DNA from: Sabethes cyaneus
Lineage: Eukaryota > Arthropoda > Insecta > Diptera > Culicidae
Direction: 5' to 3'
NCBI RefSeq assembly: GCF_943734655.1
Contig: NC_071353.1
Span: forward strand, 138,669,907 to 138,733,906
DNA: 64,000 nt
The notes below the pieces were generated by a model. It was not told the DNA's origin. It saw nothing but the letters and a program-made list of their open reading frames with translations, and ran no database searches. A program made the translations under genes and the position numbers. This document shows positions 35,201-45,349 of this stretch, piece after piece. Positions within the stretch are counted from its first letter, which is position 1. The number at the start of each line of letters is the position of its first letter.

Positions 35201-38200
35201 TCTGCCCGACTGTTCTGGTGGCACGTACCGCCGGATTTGTCACCATGGCATCCCACATAGGATAACCGGGTAAGCCACAAGTGTGACTTCCGAGCTAGAC
35301 AATTCCAACAAGGAACATTGGAAGAGTTTATTCATAGGCACTTGTCGCAATGACTCTGCACGTATTAGATGCAGCGGAAGCAGTTTTAATCCACCTAGCT
35401 GATTTAGTCGGATGTTTTCCATCGTTATTTAAGACTCCGCATCATTCAAACTATTTTTGAGAAATGTCCTGTAGATTCCTAGCGTTTCTCTGCCGTTCTA
35501 TGCGAAAAAAGTGTTTATTTTAAAACATTTCCATACTTTTTTCAGCCAAGCCAACCTCTCACGTAGGTAGCTATATCTACTAGTTTCGGTCAATAAACAA
35601 CCAAGTAGCAATCGGAGAAGAGCTTTTTTTCCAGTGCGGTCGAACAAATAAAAAGCACTAAAGCACAAACATCGACCACCCACCCACCCAGTTGCCAGTT
35701 TCTAGTGGCGGCAGCTAGTTGCATCACTACTACCGACTACACGTGATGTGTAATTGTAGATTCGTTAACGGAAAAAAATCGGCAAAGTCAAACTCTGGCA
35801 ATTGTGATCGGAAACTTGTTTCGATAAATATTATTGGAAAGTTACTCTCGTTTAACTGGTTCTTTTTTTCCTTCATTTTTTATATTTTTCATGCAAAGGG
35901 TTTCCTTACACCTTAGAGTACCGTGTCACAGAGGAGTCAGTTGGTGCTTTACAAATCACATCGATCAAACGCAATGAAAACATGCACCCTGAGCTAGTTT
36001 AGCAGCAATGGAAGCTTGTAATTAAAGAAACTTTTCCCCGAATTGATTTCACTATTAATTCTATTCACGACGAGTGTCGGAAAAGTTTTCTTATGTTTAA
36101 TTTCAGGTTTCGTATTCATATCGTTTTTACGATTTCTGGCGCTTTCTAAGAGTTCGTAAATAGCCAGCTTCTAGCAGAAGATTTTTTTGAAAAACTAGTG
36201 AAGCCATCATAAACTAACCCTTTGTCTACTTTTTCCTAGGAATCAGTGGTGTCGCATTGGTCACCACTATTGCCCCCAAAAGGGAAACGTTTATGTTTTA
36301 TATTACGACGTGGGGGGTTGGGGAATGGGGGTTTTTCAAAAGCATTGTACAATTCGTCAAATTTTATGCAATACTGTACACAAGTTTGAGACTTCGGACA
36401 AAACCAATATCTATAAATTCGATGCCATGAATTTCCCCGGAATATTGAAATGAAAATTTTTCGATCTGTCGTAACTTTTGAACCAAGCAGCGTAAAGCAA
36501 ATATTTTTGTATTAAAATGTTAGCCAGTGTATGTTTTGTTCCACGTCAGCAAAATATTCCACATCGGCCGAAAATTTCCAAACAAAGTGGAACATTTATT
36601 TCGATCTATTCAATCTATCTGGTGTTTCCCAAGGTAGTCATCGCGGACCGTTTATCTTCCTCATCTATCTGTATGACGTGTAGCATCCCATATGACCTGG
36701 AGGACGATGCAGGTCCGACACGCCAGTCGTCGTATGTTCGAATCTCAGCTCTAGAAAAGGCTGTTAGTGTCAGTAGGATCGTAGAACTAGCCCCGTAATT
36801 ATCCTGTACTCTAACTGGCTGGCTGCGAAATTTGACGAATAAAAACAGAAGGACAACTTGCGAGCACGGAATGTAGCACCTAGGCTTTGCTTTGCTGATC
36901 CGAGCTTCACATTGAATGCGCTTTATAAAATGGGTTTCTTCTGGCGACAAAAATCAAATTTATCCGAGCGGAAAGCTATAAAGTGAATATACGAAATAAC
37001 CATTGGAATTCTTATTGCGATATCTTTCTTTCGGTATAATCAGAATTGAACTGAACTGATTGAATTTATCCCTGTGGCATTTGGAGGCATTGATATAATT
37101 CTCGTGGGCCCAGATAAGAATAGCAGGTGGGGCACCGATCTTTCCAACACAAATTTTTTACTGTTGAAATCAAGTTGCCATAGGCTAAAGGATTTATTTG
37201 AACGCAAATAGTTTACTTGTCACAAAATGACCGACCGATTTGGTTAAAAACTTCCGCGTTACACAACGGATTAAATATTAAATTTTATTGAGAAACTGGG
37301 GCTTCAGTCTAGGCCCATCAGAGACTTAAAAGTTGGTTTGAAATTAGACTTGTAAAAAAAATTTTGGCGGCCATCTTGGATTTGGTCGCCATATTGGATT
37401 TTATCAAGATTAGATTTAAAAGAGTTCTCACTCACTGGAAGTGCAATCCGTTGTGCATAACTGAAATTAAAGGAAGGTTTTGTGCCTGTGGGAGAAGAGG
37501 CTAAGCAGCTTCACTCCCAGGGGTTTTCCTTCTCCTAACAAAAAATAAAAAATAAATAAAAAACTATCGAAGTTCACTAAGAAATATCTAATTATGCAGG
37601 CTGGCAGGATCAACCCGTGGCTTGAAAAATAACATTTTTATTGCAACTGGAACCGTCAACTAGGCAATTGGCGCGAACGCGTGTCGGGAAAAAACGTCTG
37701 CTGCCTTTCCTAAAGCAGTACGCTTGGTTCGTGCTGTTTTGGCCGAACTTAGCATTCTGCGGATACGGAATAAAGGCCGTAGAGTCGGAATTGCACCAAC
37801 AACGTGCAGGCTGGGGCTCATGGACAAAAACCTTCCGAACACGCCGGAATTCCACCCAAACAAAAAATTTTGGGCCATCATCAAGCGGAACCCGACTAAG
37901 ATTTCAGAACTGCTGGAAGCGAAGGCAAGTTCCCAAAACTGCTGGAAGCGAAGTTGAGAAGATGCATCAAAAATAGCTCTACCCAGCCATTAAGCATTTA
38001 GCTCACCTTAAATTCTACTTAAAAACTACTTTCACAAAATAACTAATTAACTGCTAATACTCTTATAGTGCTGACAATGCTTATTTGCAGCTGATTACCG
38101 AGGAGAAGAATTTGAAAATAATTTTGGATGCCAATTTAATGCAGTGAGGTAGTCACAAAGCTCATAAACAGTAACGTGCAGTATAAAATACCAGATATGC

Positions 38201-41200
38201 TAATAAGCGGCTGATGTACAGCTTATGTTGGGTAGCCATCCCAAGATACTACCTAGTGCCTCAACATGGCCATATCCGGTAATACTCGCAAAGGAGTAGC
38301 TTAGCTGCAGATGCAGTGCCGATGTATGCGAATCCAGAAAACATAAAATCTCAAAAATTTGTTTCTAAATTCACTATACATTCATGCATGCGCTGGCGCG
38401 CCCAGATTGGGGCGCACTGGGGTACATGCCCCACTTTCTCTGTAAAATTTAATGTAAAACTAATTAATTTCTGAAACCCAGGAGTCCACAGTAAAATTAT
38501 AAGTAACTTTAATTGCGTTAAAATAGCCCCACTTTCATGTCCAATTTCAAGTGCAGTTACAAATTAAATTTCAAGTATAATTTCAAGCCTAATTTAAGCT
38601 CAAATTCAAGTTCAAATTCAATTCTATTTTCATGCCCGATTTCAACACCCATTTCAAGTTGACCAAACTCGTGACTTTAGTCATGACCTTGAAATGCGGT
38701 CAGGCATATATTAATATTTTTTTTTTTGAAACGATGATTCTACAATTGATGAAGGGACGGTAAAGGAAAGTAATGAAGAAGGATTTTTTCGGGAATGAAG
38801 GGGAAGGGTGGAAAGGAAGGGGGGGTAATAGGTAGCTATGGTTAACAAGTTGTCGTTGTGACTCCTATCTTTTGTCCAATGCTGGAAGGTGCATGGGTCG
38901 AACCAAGCTGTAATCAGAGATTATAACCGGATTTGAACCCACAACACCTGCCAGGGCGTGTCGCTCACTGGTACCCGTGTACCTTTGAACCACAGAGGCG
39001 CTGGACCCATTTCAAGTCCAATTTTATGTCTAGTTTCAAGACCAATTCCAAATATAATTTCAAGTGCAATTTAATTCCAATTTGTATACAATTTTAACTC
39101 CTAATTTAAGTTCAATTTCTAGTCAAATTTCAAGACTGATTTCAAATTCAATTTCAATTTATTGTCTATTTTCAACCGCCCAGTTAGCTTCAAAGTATTA
39201 GGCCGGTCTGATAAGCCAGTCGTCGCATGTACGAATCTCAGCTGGGCGGTGCTGCTGGAGTCAGTGGGATCGCTGCACTGCCCCTGTAATTGTCCTGTAC
39301 TCTAATAACCAGCTGCGAAGTCTGTCGATAAAGAAGGGTCAAATCTTAAAAGACGTTGAAATCCAAATCCAAACTTTTGGGTGTCGTTGTTCCTGAGTTA
39401 TGACTGGAAAACTCGATTTTTCTTACATCTACTTAATTAAAAGTTCACATGTCATGAACCAAACAACGTAGAGTATACAGTTTCTTATGAAAACCATATT
39501 TCCAGTATATTTCCTCAGCATAATAACAGATGAACTGCCGATGGATCTGGAGGTAGTCCGTCTTCTGCTGCTATCCAGAAGAAACAAAAGTAGAAATGGA
39601 AAAAATGAGGAGTAGAAAAGAACGAGAAGAAGGATAAAAGAGCAGAATACAGCAATAAAGAAAGAAAGACATTAAAGAAAACGAGCAAGAAAATTAACAT
39701 AAATTTGACAAAAAAGGAGAAAAACACGGGATCAAATAGAAGAAAATACGGAAGCAGAAAAATGAAGAAACGAGAACAGAAAAAGAAAAATAGTGGGACA
39801 GAAAAAGAAAAAAAGGTGAAAAAATGAAAATAGAAGAAAAAGGAAAAAAACGGCAAAGAAAAACATAACGTGACAGAAAAGGAAGAAAAGCAGGAAGAAA
39901 AAACGGAACAACTGACAAAGATAGACGAGATAGAAAAGGAGAGCTTCCCCAAAAGAAACGGAGTTAAAAAGCGAACAAAGACAAAAAACTGGAAACGAAT
40001 AAGAAGACCGGGACAGAAAGTGACAATAAAAACGAGCCAAGAAAAGAGAAAAGCGAAGAAAAAAAATCTGAAGAAAAATTAGGAGCAGGATTCAGGAATA
40101 GCGCGAATAAAGGAGCAGAAAAAGGAAGAAAAGTAATAGAGTTAGAGGCGGCAGCGGATAGAAAACTGGTAGGGAAAAAAAGAAAAACGAAAGAAAAAAC
40201 GGTTCATAAAAGGAGAAACAAAGTGAAAATAAGTGGAAATACGAGACTAAATATAAGAGAAACCAAAAGGGAAAAGAAGAATAGCGAGAGGGAAAAAAGA
40301 AAACCAATAGAGGAAACGAGAAAAACTAGAAACAGAAGAAAGATCGGACAAAACACGGGAAAAACGAAACAGAAAAAGAAGAAATTTAAAAAGAAAAAAC
40401 GGGCAAGATAATGGTAAAATGGAAGAACGGAATATAAGGAAGAAAAACCGCAGAGGACAAAGAAAAATTCAAAACCAGAACTTACGCCGCTCTTCAGTTT
40501 GACAATGTTAAGGATTTTTTTGACCAAACCTCGTGATTTTAGTCATGACCTTGAAATGCGGTCAGGCATATATTGATATTTTTTTCTGAAGCGATGGTTT
40601 ATAGAAACCACCGACCGAGAAGCTTAAACTAACTTTGTGTTTACTGGCGGGACGACGACACTATGCAGGCCCTTGCGACTTACAAGGTACAGCGTGTGAA
40701 CGCTGTTCGTCTTGCAGCGTGTTAGCCGCGGTTCTCAGCACGGGGTTTCGGGGGGAGGCCCGTTCATGTGAAAATTTTTCCAAACCTCGTGATTTTAGGC
40801 ATGACCTTGAAATACGGTCAGGCATATATTAATATTTTTTAAAGTATATTTTGTTAAGGATGTAGATGGTCTATCTCTTCAAGATAATCAGTTGGACATC
40901 ACCCCGTTGATGGGAAAGATATTTCCCGAAACCGGTCGGTAAACTATCGGTTAAAAGGTTAAAAGGTAAACTATCCGTTTTGTAAGAACTATTAGTGTTG
41001 TGCCCATCTCACTAAATATTGAGTTATCGGTTCTTACGTTGGCATGAAAAAAGTTTTTGTGGCAGATCTTACAGCAAAGACAGAAAACGGGGCATCAAAC
41101 AAAAGAAAAACAGTACACACAAACAAGAAGAACGGAGAAGGAAAGCAGATAAAAAGTTAGAAAGTTAGAAAAAGACGAAAGCTAGAAATGAAAAAGGGGG

Positions 41201-44200
41201 AAATGGAAGAGAATAGCAATGTGAAGCAAAATCGAACGAAAAACCAACGATGCCTATTCTCACGCGGGGGTTTAGGGGAGCATAGCATTACGACGCTTAC
41301 GACACTCAGCAAACGTAAGACAAACAGTCGCCGTTCCTATGTGCAGCCATTCTGCTATCTACACACTCGCGAGCGCACAGCCTCATACCATCTTTCTGCA
41401 TAGCCCCGTCACGAGTCAAATAACTCGTGAGCAACCAGAGGATTAATGGCGCTCTGGGATCTTCGCCCTCGATTCTACCTACGGGCGATAGTGCAAGCCC
41501 TCGCGAGTAATCGGTATCAGTAGTTTGGACTGCAATGACGAACGAGAGCGACGACCGTAGCTGTTAGATAAATACACACTCGGAAAAACTCGTCACAGTG
41601 CATGAATAAATAAGAGTGGGAGCCCGAAAGGGATGCTCATTTCGGCATGTTCGCTAGAATGAGTACGCATGAGTGAGAAAATTAGAACGGTAAAAGGAAA
41701 TAACAAAAAAACGAGTGCAAAACGAAACAGAACTATTTTAAAATGGGACAAGAAACGAAAAAAAAGCAAAAACAATGAAACAAGAAACACGAAACAGAAA
41801 AAGGGAAAACGAGAGAAAAAGAGTGTAGAAGAAAAAACACCATTACTCCTATGCTAGCCGCTGCTCGTAATCTCCTGCTGAGATGGTTTGTAGTTCTGTA
41901 AGGTTGGGGAGGAGATGTAGAACCCGTACCCTCGCGCCCTAATTTAACATGATATTGACTTACATTCTATTACGTTCAGCTTTACATTGACCTAGGTAAT
42001 TGTTTGACTAAAGTCAGCGGAAGTGCTCACGCCCTCACCCCCCTTTGTTTGTCAATAGCGAGCCTCCGCGTGCTGTCTATATGCCGTACGAAATATATAG
42101 AACGTAGGGTTTCAACGTTAGGTGTAAAACTATGAATAAATGAGTCGTAAGTCGCCTGTCGACCCATAAGATTGACACTAACTTACTTATGTGTCCATGT
42201 TCGCCGGTCCAGCAGAACAAAGCGATGAAATCAAAGATCTCTACTACTGACGGTTACCCACCATGCCTTTTATCTGTCGACAGGACAGGTTCTCGTCTAC
42301 AGCCCGGATGTCGTTGGCTAAGCTGCGTCGCCATGAGCCTCTGGCTCTGCCTCTTCTACGCTGTCCTTGTGGATTCTGGTCGAGTGCTTCTCTGCAGACC
42401 TCGTTCGCTCCTTTTCTCAAGGTGTGTCCGATCCACTTATACCTTATACGTTCACGAATTTCTGTGGCTATCGGCCGTTGATGACACCGACGATGGAGTT
42501 CCTTATTTAATATCCAGTTATCAGGCATGAATGGTATATAGCAGGCACCGGTTAATGAATACCTGCAGTTTTTGCATTGTCTCCGCTGAGACGCACCACG
42601 TTTCGCAGGCATACAGCAATACGGATTTAACGTTTGAATTAAAGATTCGGGTTTTCGTACGTCGAGTGATCTGGTTTAAGCGCCAGATGTTCCTCAGACC
42701 TGCAAAGGCACCCCTGGCCTTCCTGATCCGTGTGACTATATCCTTCTTCCAGCTTGCTGCCGCCGGAGAGTAGCGTCTTCTCTTGGATCCAGTTGAAGAT
42801 TACCTTACAGAGTACTTTGAGAGTAATACAGTGCAACGTGATGCCACGCCTGTTACCGCATTCAGTTAGATCTCCTTTCTCAGGGACTTTGACCAATATG
42901 CCTTGCATCCAGTCCATTCCGGAAAAGTTGCGGTTTCCCATATATTGCTGAAAAGCTGATGCGTTATATGGGCTGACAAAGATGGGTCAGCTTTAAGCAT
43001 TTCGGCTGAAATACAGTCTATCCCTGGTGCTCTATTGGATTTCAAACTCATAAGGTTGACAGGGTATAGTTTCATCCACCTTTTTTGCTTTTTTGCTTTT
43101 TTTTAAGAAGTCCGTAGGGTATCATGGAGCTACCCTCCTCTTGTAGGAAGGAAAGTGTAAACAAAAGTCAAGAAAACGGTTTAGGAAAAGAGAAAAAAAA
43201 GAACAAAAAAGGGAAACGGGACTGGAGCAGAGAAAGAGATAAAACGTGGTAGTGAATAGGACGAGAAAAGTCAATTCTAATTTCAAGTTAAGTTGCGTGT
43301 CTAATTTGGTTTGAAGTTAAATTTCATGTTCAAATTAGTCCAAATTCAACTCTTATTTAATGTCCTACGTTAAGTCCGATTTCAAGTGCAATTTCATCTC
43401 TGATTTCTAGTTCAATTTCAATGTTGATTTTAAATTCTAATTCTAACTGCATCCGAAAGTCCGGATATGATAAGTAATAATTTGTTTGTCGATCATTCTA
43501 GGTTTTAGGACCCCTTAATTTCGATATCTTTTAAATTTTCTATTTCTAGAAAAAGAAAAAAGAAATATATTCAAACTTTGTAGAATGGATGTATGCCACA
43601 GGTGCAATAGGTTTTCTGTGGGGCGTATTATTATTAACCTCCATCACCGATCATTATCAATTGCGTGATACAATATATTTTCTCCGGTAATAAATCAAGC
43701 GAAAGTGCGAAGGTGAACTGCATACCAATCTACGCACAGATGTAGGTATGTGACGTTTCCGACTAAATGACAACCTTTGGTGGTGACGATATGAAAGATA
43801 ATATGTTGAGTCTTATCGATCGTACAACCAGTGCTAAACAATTATCGAATATATTGTTTACTGTTTATCACTAAGCTAGCCTTTCGAGCTGCATAATGAA
43901 ACGCTGCTAGAGTTTATTTTACAAAATGCCAGATTGATTAGGATTCCATTGAAATGGTTTTTTTTCGTTTTTATCAGTGAATGCTGTGAATAATTAGAAT
44001 AGATGACTGTTATTGATTCAGTTTTTTACTGACCTTTGGAACCTCGCCGGTTTCTGTTCCTAAAAAAATACTATTTTTATAATCTTCCCAATATGAATAG
44101 CATTTGAGTTCATTTGAAACGCCAACAGGGTCAAACGAAAACTATATTTTCCGAACTCGATAAAAAAAAAGCTTTAAACTAAAAGTGCTCCAACAGCGTA

Positions 44201-45345
44201 CATGCAACTGATACTACAGCCCGCCTCGGTAGATTATGAAGGACCATGAATACATACTAGTGTAATAAGTTACCGTAGAAAAAACAAAAGCTTTTCCCAC
44301 ACGTCAGCTCGGTATTGTTGAATTGAAATATGACCCAGCTCCCCACCGGCCCCAGTTGGTCAAGGATTCATTCGAAATGTGCAATTGCTTTCCCAGTGAT
44401 TTCCATTGCACTGACTGACTGCCTGAGCGCTGGACTGGCTGGATGGTTGCGGGATTTAACGTACTGCTGTGGGAAATGAATTGAAAACGCATCCCACCTC
44501 ATCGCGAAGCTTGACGGCGTTCTTTATTGATGAAGCTGCTGCTGCGAAAGCCAGGATCAAACAGATCACGAGGCTAACGCACCAATCGGCACGATTGAAA
44601 GTCCCGCGAGCGGTTCATTAATTCCAATGAATGGAACTGACTTGCAACCGACTTGCATCGTTAATCCACTGTTTTATCACTGGATAAGTTGTCGTTTGTG
44701 GACTCTTTTTCTCCTAGAAACCGGTAGATTACCGTTCGACTCCATCGATGCGAGTTGTGCAGGACCAAGCGTCTCCTCGTAAGTAAATTAATTTTCATTC
44801 CCATTTGTGTTTGACTCCTCTCGGATTGATTAATGTTAGGCAAAGCTGGTGCTTTTCGTATTGGAAATCATGCTTCAGCCAAGACTCCTGCTAATTGATA
44901 TAGACGTATCTGGGCCAGTAGTAAATATAGACATGACTGATTGCTTTTCTATGTTGAGATAACTAAGGACTTTGGTTCTTCTAAGATCAGTCTGTTGAAA
45001 GAAATTTTTGCATTTTACTTATTTATAATGGATCATCGACGAACAATTGAAGCAATATCCACCAGCGGCACAGAGGATAACATTCTAATTTAAAACTTTT
45101 GACAATGGCATTGTGTCTCGTGGGTCAACCTTTTCACAACAACTCAAAATGTTTGCTTTATTTTTCATTAACCAATCTCTGCTAAACTGCTCCATTACCG
45201 AGCAGCAAGTACCTACATATTCAGTAGGTAGGTAGATAAGGCTGAAAACGAGAAGAAGAAGATGGACAAACATAAACACTGAGCTTACCTTCGCTTGAAA
45301 GCTGAGCAGCATCACGTGAAAGCACAACGCGAGGACCCCTTTCAT
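17270..45345 (-). CDS. CRHBP: Corticotropin-releasing-hormone-binding protein (CRHBP) homologue, five exons
   Basis: Minus-strand gene with coding exons 45345-45289 (signal peptide), 33602-33536, 21529-21089, 21029-20878 and 17536-17270. All junctions are GT-AG and phase-compatible, giving about 327 residues against roughly 320 in vertebrates. Recognised family blocks are CMHVTSEEGEFFFKK, VNCDLGGLMSFVDGWEL, FRSSQNAALVQYR, PCNIMAEGVAPFYT with QHRNCSL, and GGSTGLDSTSMDLSSSVCG with ARLISSGRYANQ. The protein is a secreted carrier of CRF-type peptides; in insects the expected ligand is the DH44 diuretic hormone (family knowledge, not seen here). Introns are very long and filled with repeats. The exon 4-exon 5 junction (NYD to CDR) looks several residues shorter than in relatives, so a microexon could be missing. 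Promoter candidate at 57.18 kb; poly(A) signal at 17220. Confidence 0.88.
17850..19790. repeat. 1.9-kb degenerate polypyrimidine tract in CRHBP intron 4
   Basis: The plus strand is made of variants of CTCCTTTTTGTCT with a loose 11-13 bp period and almost no purines except the G of TTTTGTC. It is read as purine-rich in the CRHBP transcript. It generates many spurious Phe/Ser/Leu-rich frames. A short complex island at 19490-19590 interrupts it. Purine-rich counterparts occur at 39.6-40.5 and 41.1-41.9 kb. Confidence 0.8.
20085..20810. repeat. (AATGAAG)n heptamer satellite in CRHBP intron 4
   Basis: About 104 nearly perfect copies of a 7-bp unit over 726 bp, with only a handful of single-base variants. 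Because 7 is not a multiple of 3, every minus-strand frame repeats a heptapeptide (FFILHSS) and stays open. It lies 70 bp from CRHBP exon 4. Confidence 0.97.
21885..21912. repeat. (GACT)n microsatellite
   Basis: Seven tandem GACT units in CRHBP intron 2. Confidence 0.85.
21920..23300. other. CRHBP intron 2 sequence, nothing firm recognised
   Basis: Mostly single-copy-looking AT-rich DNA with a short GTGC run at 22205-22222. A 32-codon open frame at 22074 has no supporting feature and is not called. Confidence 0.4.
23536..23690. repeat. Cluster of palindromes with 21-bp period
   Basis: Four copies of the 14-bp palindrome GTCACCTAGGTGAC (with variants) start at 23604, 23626, 23647 and 23668. 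They are preceded by a perfect 10-bp stem (ACTCGCCGTG with its partner at 23583-23592, 6-nt loop) and by GTCACGTGAC at 23540-23549. Unusually high dyad symmetry. No protein coding. Confidence 0.75.
23820..25078 (-). mobile_element. Tandem-unit element, mini-me/DINE-like, minus copy (interrupted)
   Basis: This is the reverse complement of parts of the element at 49.85-51.79 kb. It includes the units with GCCAAATTTGGTTCC and the unique end segment (CTATAGATAGTTTTTGTGG, 25018-25036 in reverse). It is broken by a TA-flanked MITE (23931-24501) and, at its inner end, by a foldback element (25079-26249), after which the segment CGTCGGAAGCGC resumes. Confidence 0.75.
23931..24501. mobile_element. MITE with 14-bp inverted ends and TA target site
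   Basis: GAGGTTTTCCGTCA at 23931-23944 is exactly mirrored by TGACGGAAAACCTC at 24488-24501. TA flanks both sides. The insertion splits a tandem unit of the surrounding element between AATCAAGCAA and TTGGAACC, which are adjacent in the uninterrupted units. TA duplication fits the Tc1/mariner type. Confidence 0.85.
25079..26249. mobile_element. Foldback element with ~300-bp inverted repeats
   Basis: The arms begin CACAGTGGGATG (25079) and, mirrored, CACAGTGAGACA (ending 26249). They pair with about 85-90% identity by eye over about 300 bp. CGTCG flanks both sides (25074-25078 and 26250-26254). It interrupts the tandem-unit element. The loop holds a 66-codon open frame with no recognised similarity, not called. 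Confidence 0.85.
26285..26500. repeat. Fragment related to the GGCCGAA element interior
   Basis: The G run and AACCACCGCAGAA ... TTTTCCTAGGT block matches, in reverse, the interior of the element at 48717-49383. It is followed by degenerate CCG(C/T)GAAATGGT repeats. Confidence 0.5.
26521..26990. repeat. Degenerate ATGACAC/ATACAAAA array
   Basis: Loose tandem variants of GATACAAAAATGACAC. The same texture recurs at 23310-23420, 47430-47560, 49540-49790, 52960-53050 and 54240-55430. Low-complexity, non-coding. Confidence 0.6.
27413..27728. mobile_element. Palindromic MITE, copy 1 (right end lost)
   Basis: Same family as 29640-30030. The long hairpin centred on the GTTGGTAGC region is present, and the left end starts GGGCTTCATTCTCGG. 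The right arm stops after CGAATTCTG, so its terminus is truncated. Confidence 0.75.
27763..28807. mobile_element. GGGGTAAGACGG-type MITE
   Basis: The left end GGGAAGACGGGGTATGACGG and the right end (reverse complement GGGATAAGACGGGGTAAG) are related inverted termini. Additional GGGGTAAGACGGACCAC copies sit just inside, giving clustered subterminal repeats. A SINE is inserted near the middle. Confidence 0.65.
27929..28349 (+). mobile_element. tRNA-related SINE, 5'-truncated, 11-bp target duplication
   Basis: It begins at a box-B sequence GGGTTCGAATC and ends in a 12-13 nt A run. It is flanked by identical AAGAAGGACCA at 27918-27928 and 28350-28360. Length about 420 bp. The body resembles tRNA-related SINEs of Aedes (Feilai-type), from memory only. 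Box A is missing, so the copy is truncated. Confidence 0.75.
28848..29015 (+). pseudogene. LINE 3'-end fragment
   Basis: Encodes NPVGTRRRGAQRVRW, then a DQVERDLA segment and MDRNKWRNY before SSDVRPIK and a stop. This is the usual C-terminal tail of RTE-like elements in insects. Only the last about 55 codons survive. Confidence 0.6.
29640..30030. mobile_element. Palindromic hAT-type MITE, copy 2, intact
   Basis: Ends CAGGCTTCATT (29640) and AATGAAGCCTG (30030) are flanked by perfect 8-bp duplications TTTTATAA (29632-29639 and 30031-30038). Almost the whole 391 bp is one imperfect palindrome. Coding capacity nil. An 8-bp duplication with CAG ends suggests hAT mobilisation. Confidence 0.9.
30312..30835. 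mobile_element. piggyBac-like MITE
   Basis: Inverted ends CCCTCTAACGGG (30312) and CCCGTTAGAGGG (30835) are flanked by TTAA on both sides (30308-30311 and 30836-30839). TTAA duplication and CCC ends are the hallmark of the piggyBac superfamily. The empty site is confirmed by the opposite foldback arm. No transposase. Confidence 0.9.
31225..31335. mobile_element. Solo end of a GGCCGAA element
   Basis: Starts GGGCTGGTACTGAATGGCC, then several 15-16-bp GGCCGAATCACGAAT units. This matches the right end of the intact copy at 48717-49383. The second end is not found nearby. Confidence 0.65.
32051..32459. mobile_element. hAT-type MITE with 8-bp target duplication
   Basis: Ends CAGGGATGGA (32051) and TCCATCCGTG (32459) with perfect flanking GAATTGTT (32043-32050 and 32460-32467). 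CAGGGATGG ends and 8-bp duplications fit hAT. The subterminal CGATC/GATCG motifs that recur on both sides are typical binding-site clutter. 409 bp, non-coding. Confidence 0.9.
32470..33535. other. CRHBP intron 2, proximal part
   Basis: No repeat recognised. Sequence immediately downstream of exon 2 (about 33000-33530) is less AT-rich and could hold intronic regulatory DNA, but nothing specific is seen. Confidence 0.35.
33536..33602 (-). CDS. CRHBP: CRHBP exon 2
   Basis: Acceptor CTTCCTGCAG, 67-nt exon, donor CAG followed by GTGAGA. It encodes AWQAVRNPFEFIKPPEKIH then PVT plus one base. That base joins exon 3 to give the codon for D in DCMHV. The phases, the strong sites and the fit to the N-terminal region before the first conserved Cys support it. 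It is too short to stand out as an open reading frame. Confidence 0.75.
33603..36685. other. CRHBP intron 1, single-copy-looking DNA
   Basis: Mixed-composition DNA with several G+C-richer islands (34070-34400, 34640-35050) but no splice-bounded conserved frame. Candidate for intronic enhancers purely by composition. Confidence 0.35.
36695..36870 (+). mobile_element. tRNA-derived SINE copy
   Basis: GTCCGACACGCCAGTCGTC, then box-B-like TGTTCGAATCTCAGCT and a body ending in AATAAAAACAGAAGG. About 70% match by eye to 39195-39350. Internal pol III promoter layout. Confidence 0.6.
37640..37980 (+). pseudogene. Tc1/mariner-like transposase remnant
   Basis: Two overlapping frames read RVGKKRLLPFLKQ, VLFWPNLAFCGYGIKAVE and, after a frameshift near 37780, PNTPEFHPNKKFWAIIKRN. 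These match the second catalytic-Asp segment and the RPIExFWA block of mariner-type transposases. The amino half and inverted ends are not found. Same family as 2.2-2.5 kb. Confidence 0.65.
38500..39180. repeat. Degenerate 12-bp array (AATTTCAAGTCC)n with SINE insertion
   Basis: Variants of AATTTCAAGTCC at 38500-38670 and 39005-39180, separated by the SINE at 38640-39005. Similar arrays lie at 43265-43450 and, in inverse orientation, 59690-59790. Confidence 0.6.
38645..39005 (-). mobile_element. tRNA-headed SINE with poly-C core
   Basis: The minus strand starts with a tRNA-like head containing box B GGGTTCAAATCC, runs through a C-rich core and ends with the CCTGACCGCATTTCAAGG tail. The tail alone recurs at 40515-40615 and 40785-40850, and doubled at 2.65-2.92 kb. 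Confidence 0.6.
39195..39350 (+). mobile_element. tRNA-derived SINE copy
   Basis: GGTCTGATAAGCCAGTCGTC followed by box-B-like TGTACGAATCTCAGCT and a body shared with 36695-36870. Confidence 0.6.
39590..40475. repeat. Degenerate polypurine tract
   Basis: Plus strand dominated by GAAAAA, GGAAGAAAA and ACGAGA variants with very few pyrimidines. It resembles the reverse complement of the 17.9-19.8 kb tract. A weaker relative spans 41090-41860. Confidence 0.7.
41870..42185. other. CRHBP intron 1 sequence, nothing recognised
   Basis: Mixed-composition DNA between a purine-rich tract and a LINE fragment. No coding or repeat signal identified. Confidence 0.35.
42190..43080 (-). pseudogene. LINE with internal deletion joining RT start to C-terminal tail
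   Basis: Minus strand, from 43080 down: LKSNRAPGIDCISAEMLKAD, WMQGILVKVPEKGDLTECGN, RRGITLHCITLKVLCKVI. Then abruptly, near 42780, comes sequence matching the C-terminal part (in other frames), ending with HRRCHQRPIATEIRERIRY, WIGHTLRKGANEVCREALD and ENLSCRQIKGMVGNRQ. The central RT, including the YADD site, is deleted. A third LINE family in the window, also RTE-like. Confidence 0.75.
43460..45280. other. CRHBP intron 1, distal part
   Basis: No repeat family or coding signal recognised beyond short simple runs. Confidence 0.35.
45289..45345 (-). CDS. CRHBP: CRHBP exon 1 (signal peptide)
   Basis: Encodes MKGVLALCFHVMLLSFQAK and ends at a strong donor, AAG followed by GTAAGC, in phase 0. A hydrophobic core makes this a convincing signal peptide. 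Exon 2 starts in phase 0. Assignment to CRHBP is inferred from strand, phase and the need for a secretory leader; there is no direct homology. Confidence 0.65.
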
Positions 45346-45349
45346 TGCG

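Noticed and set aside
39515..40527. Minus-strand hydrophobic Phe-rich frames and plus-strand Lys/Glu-rich frames
   Set aside because: Translation of the degenerate polypurine tract.
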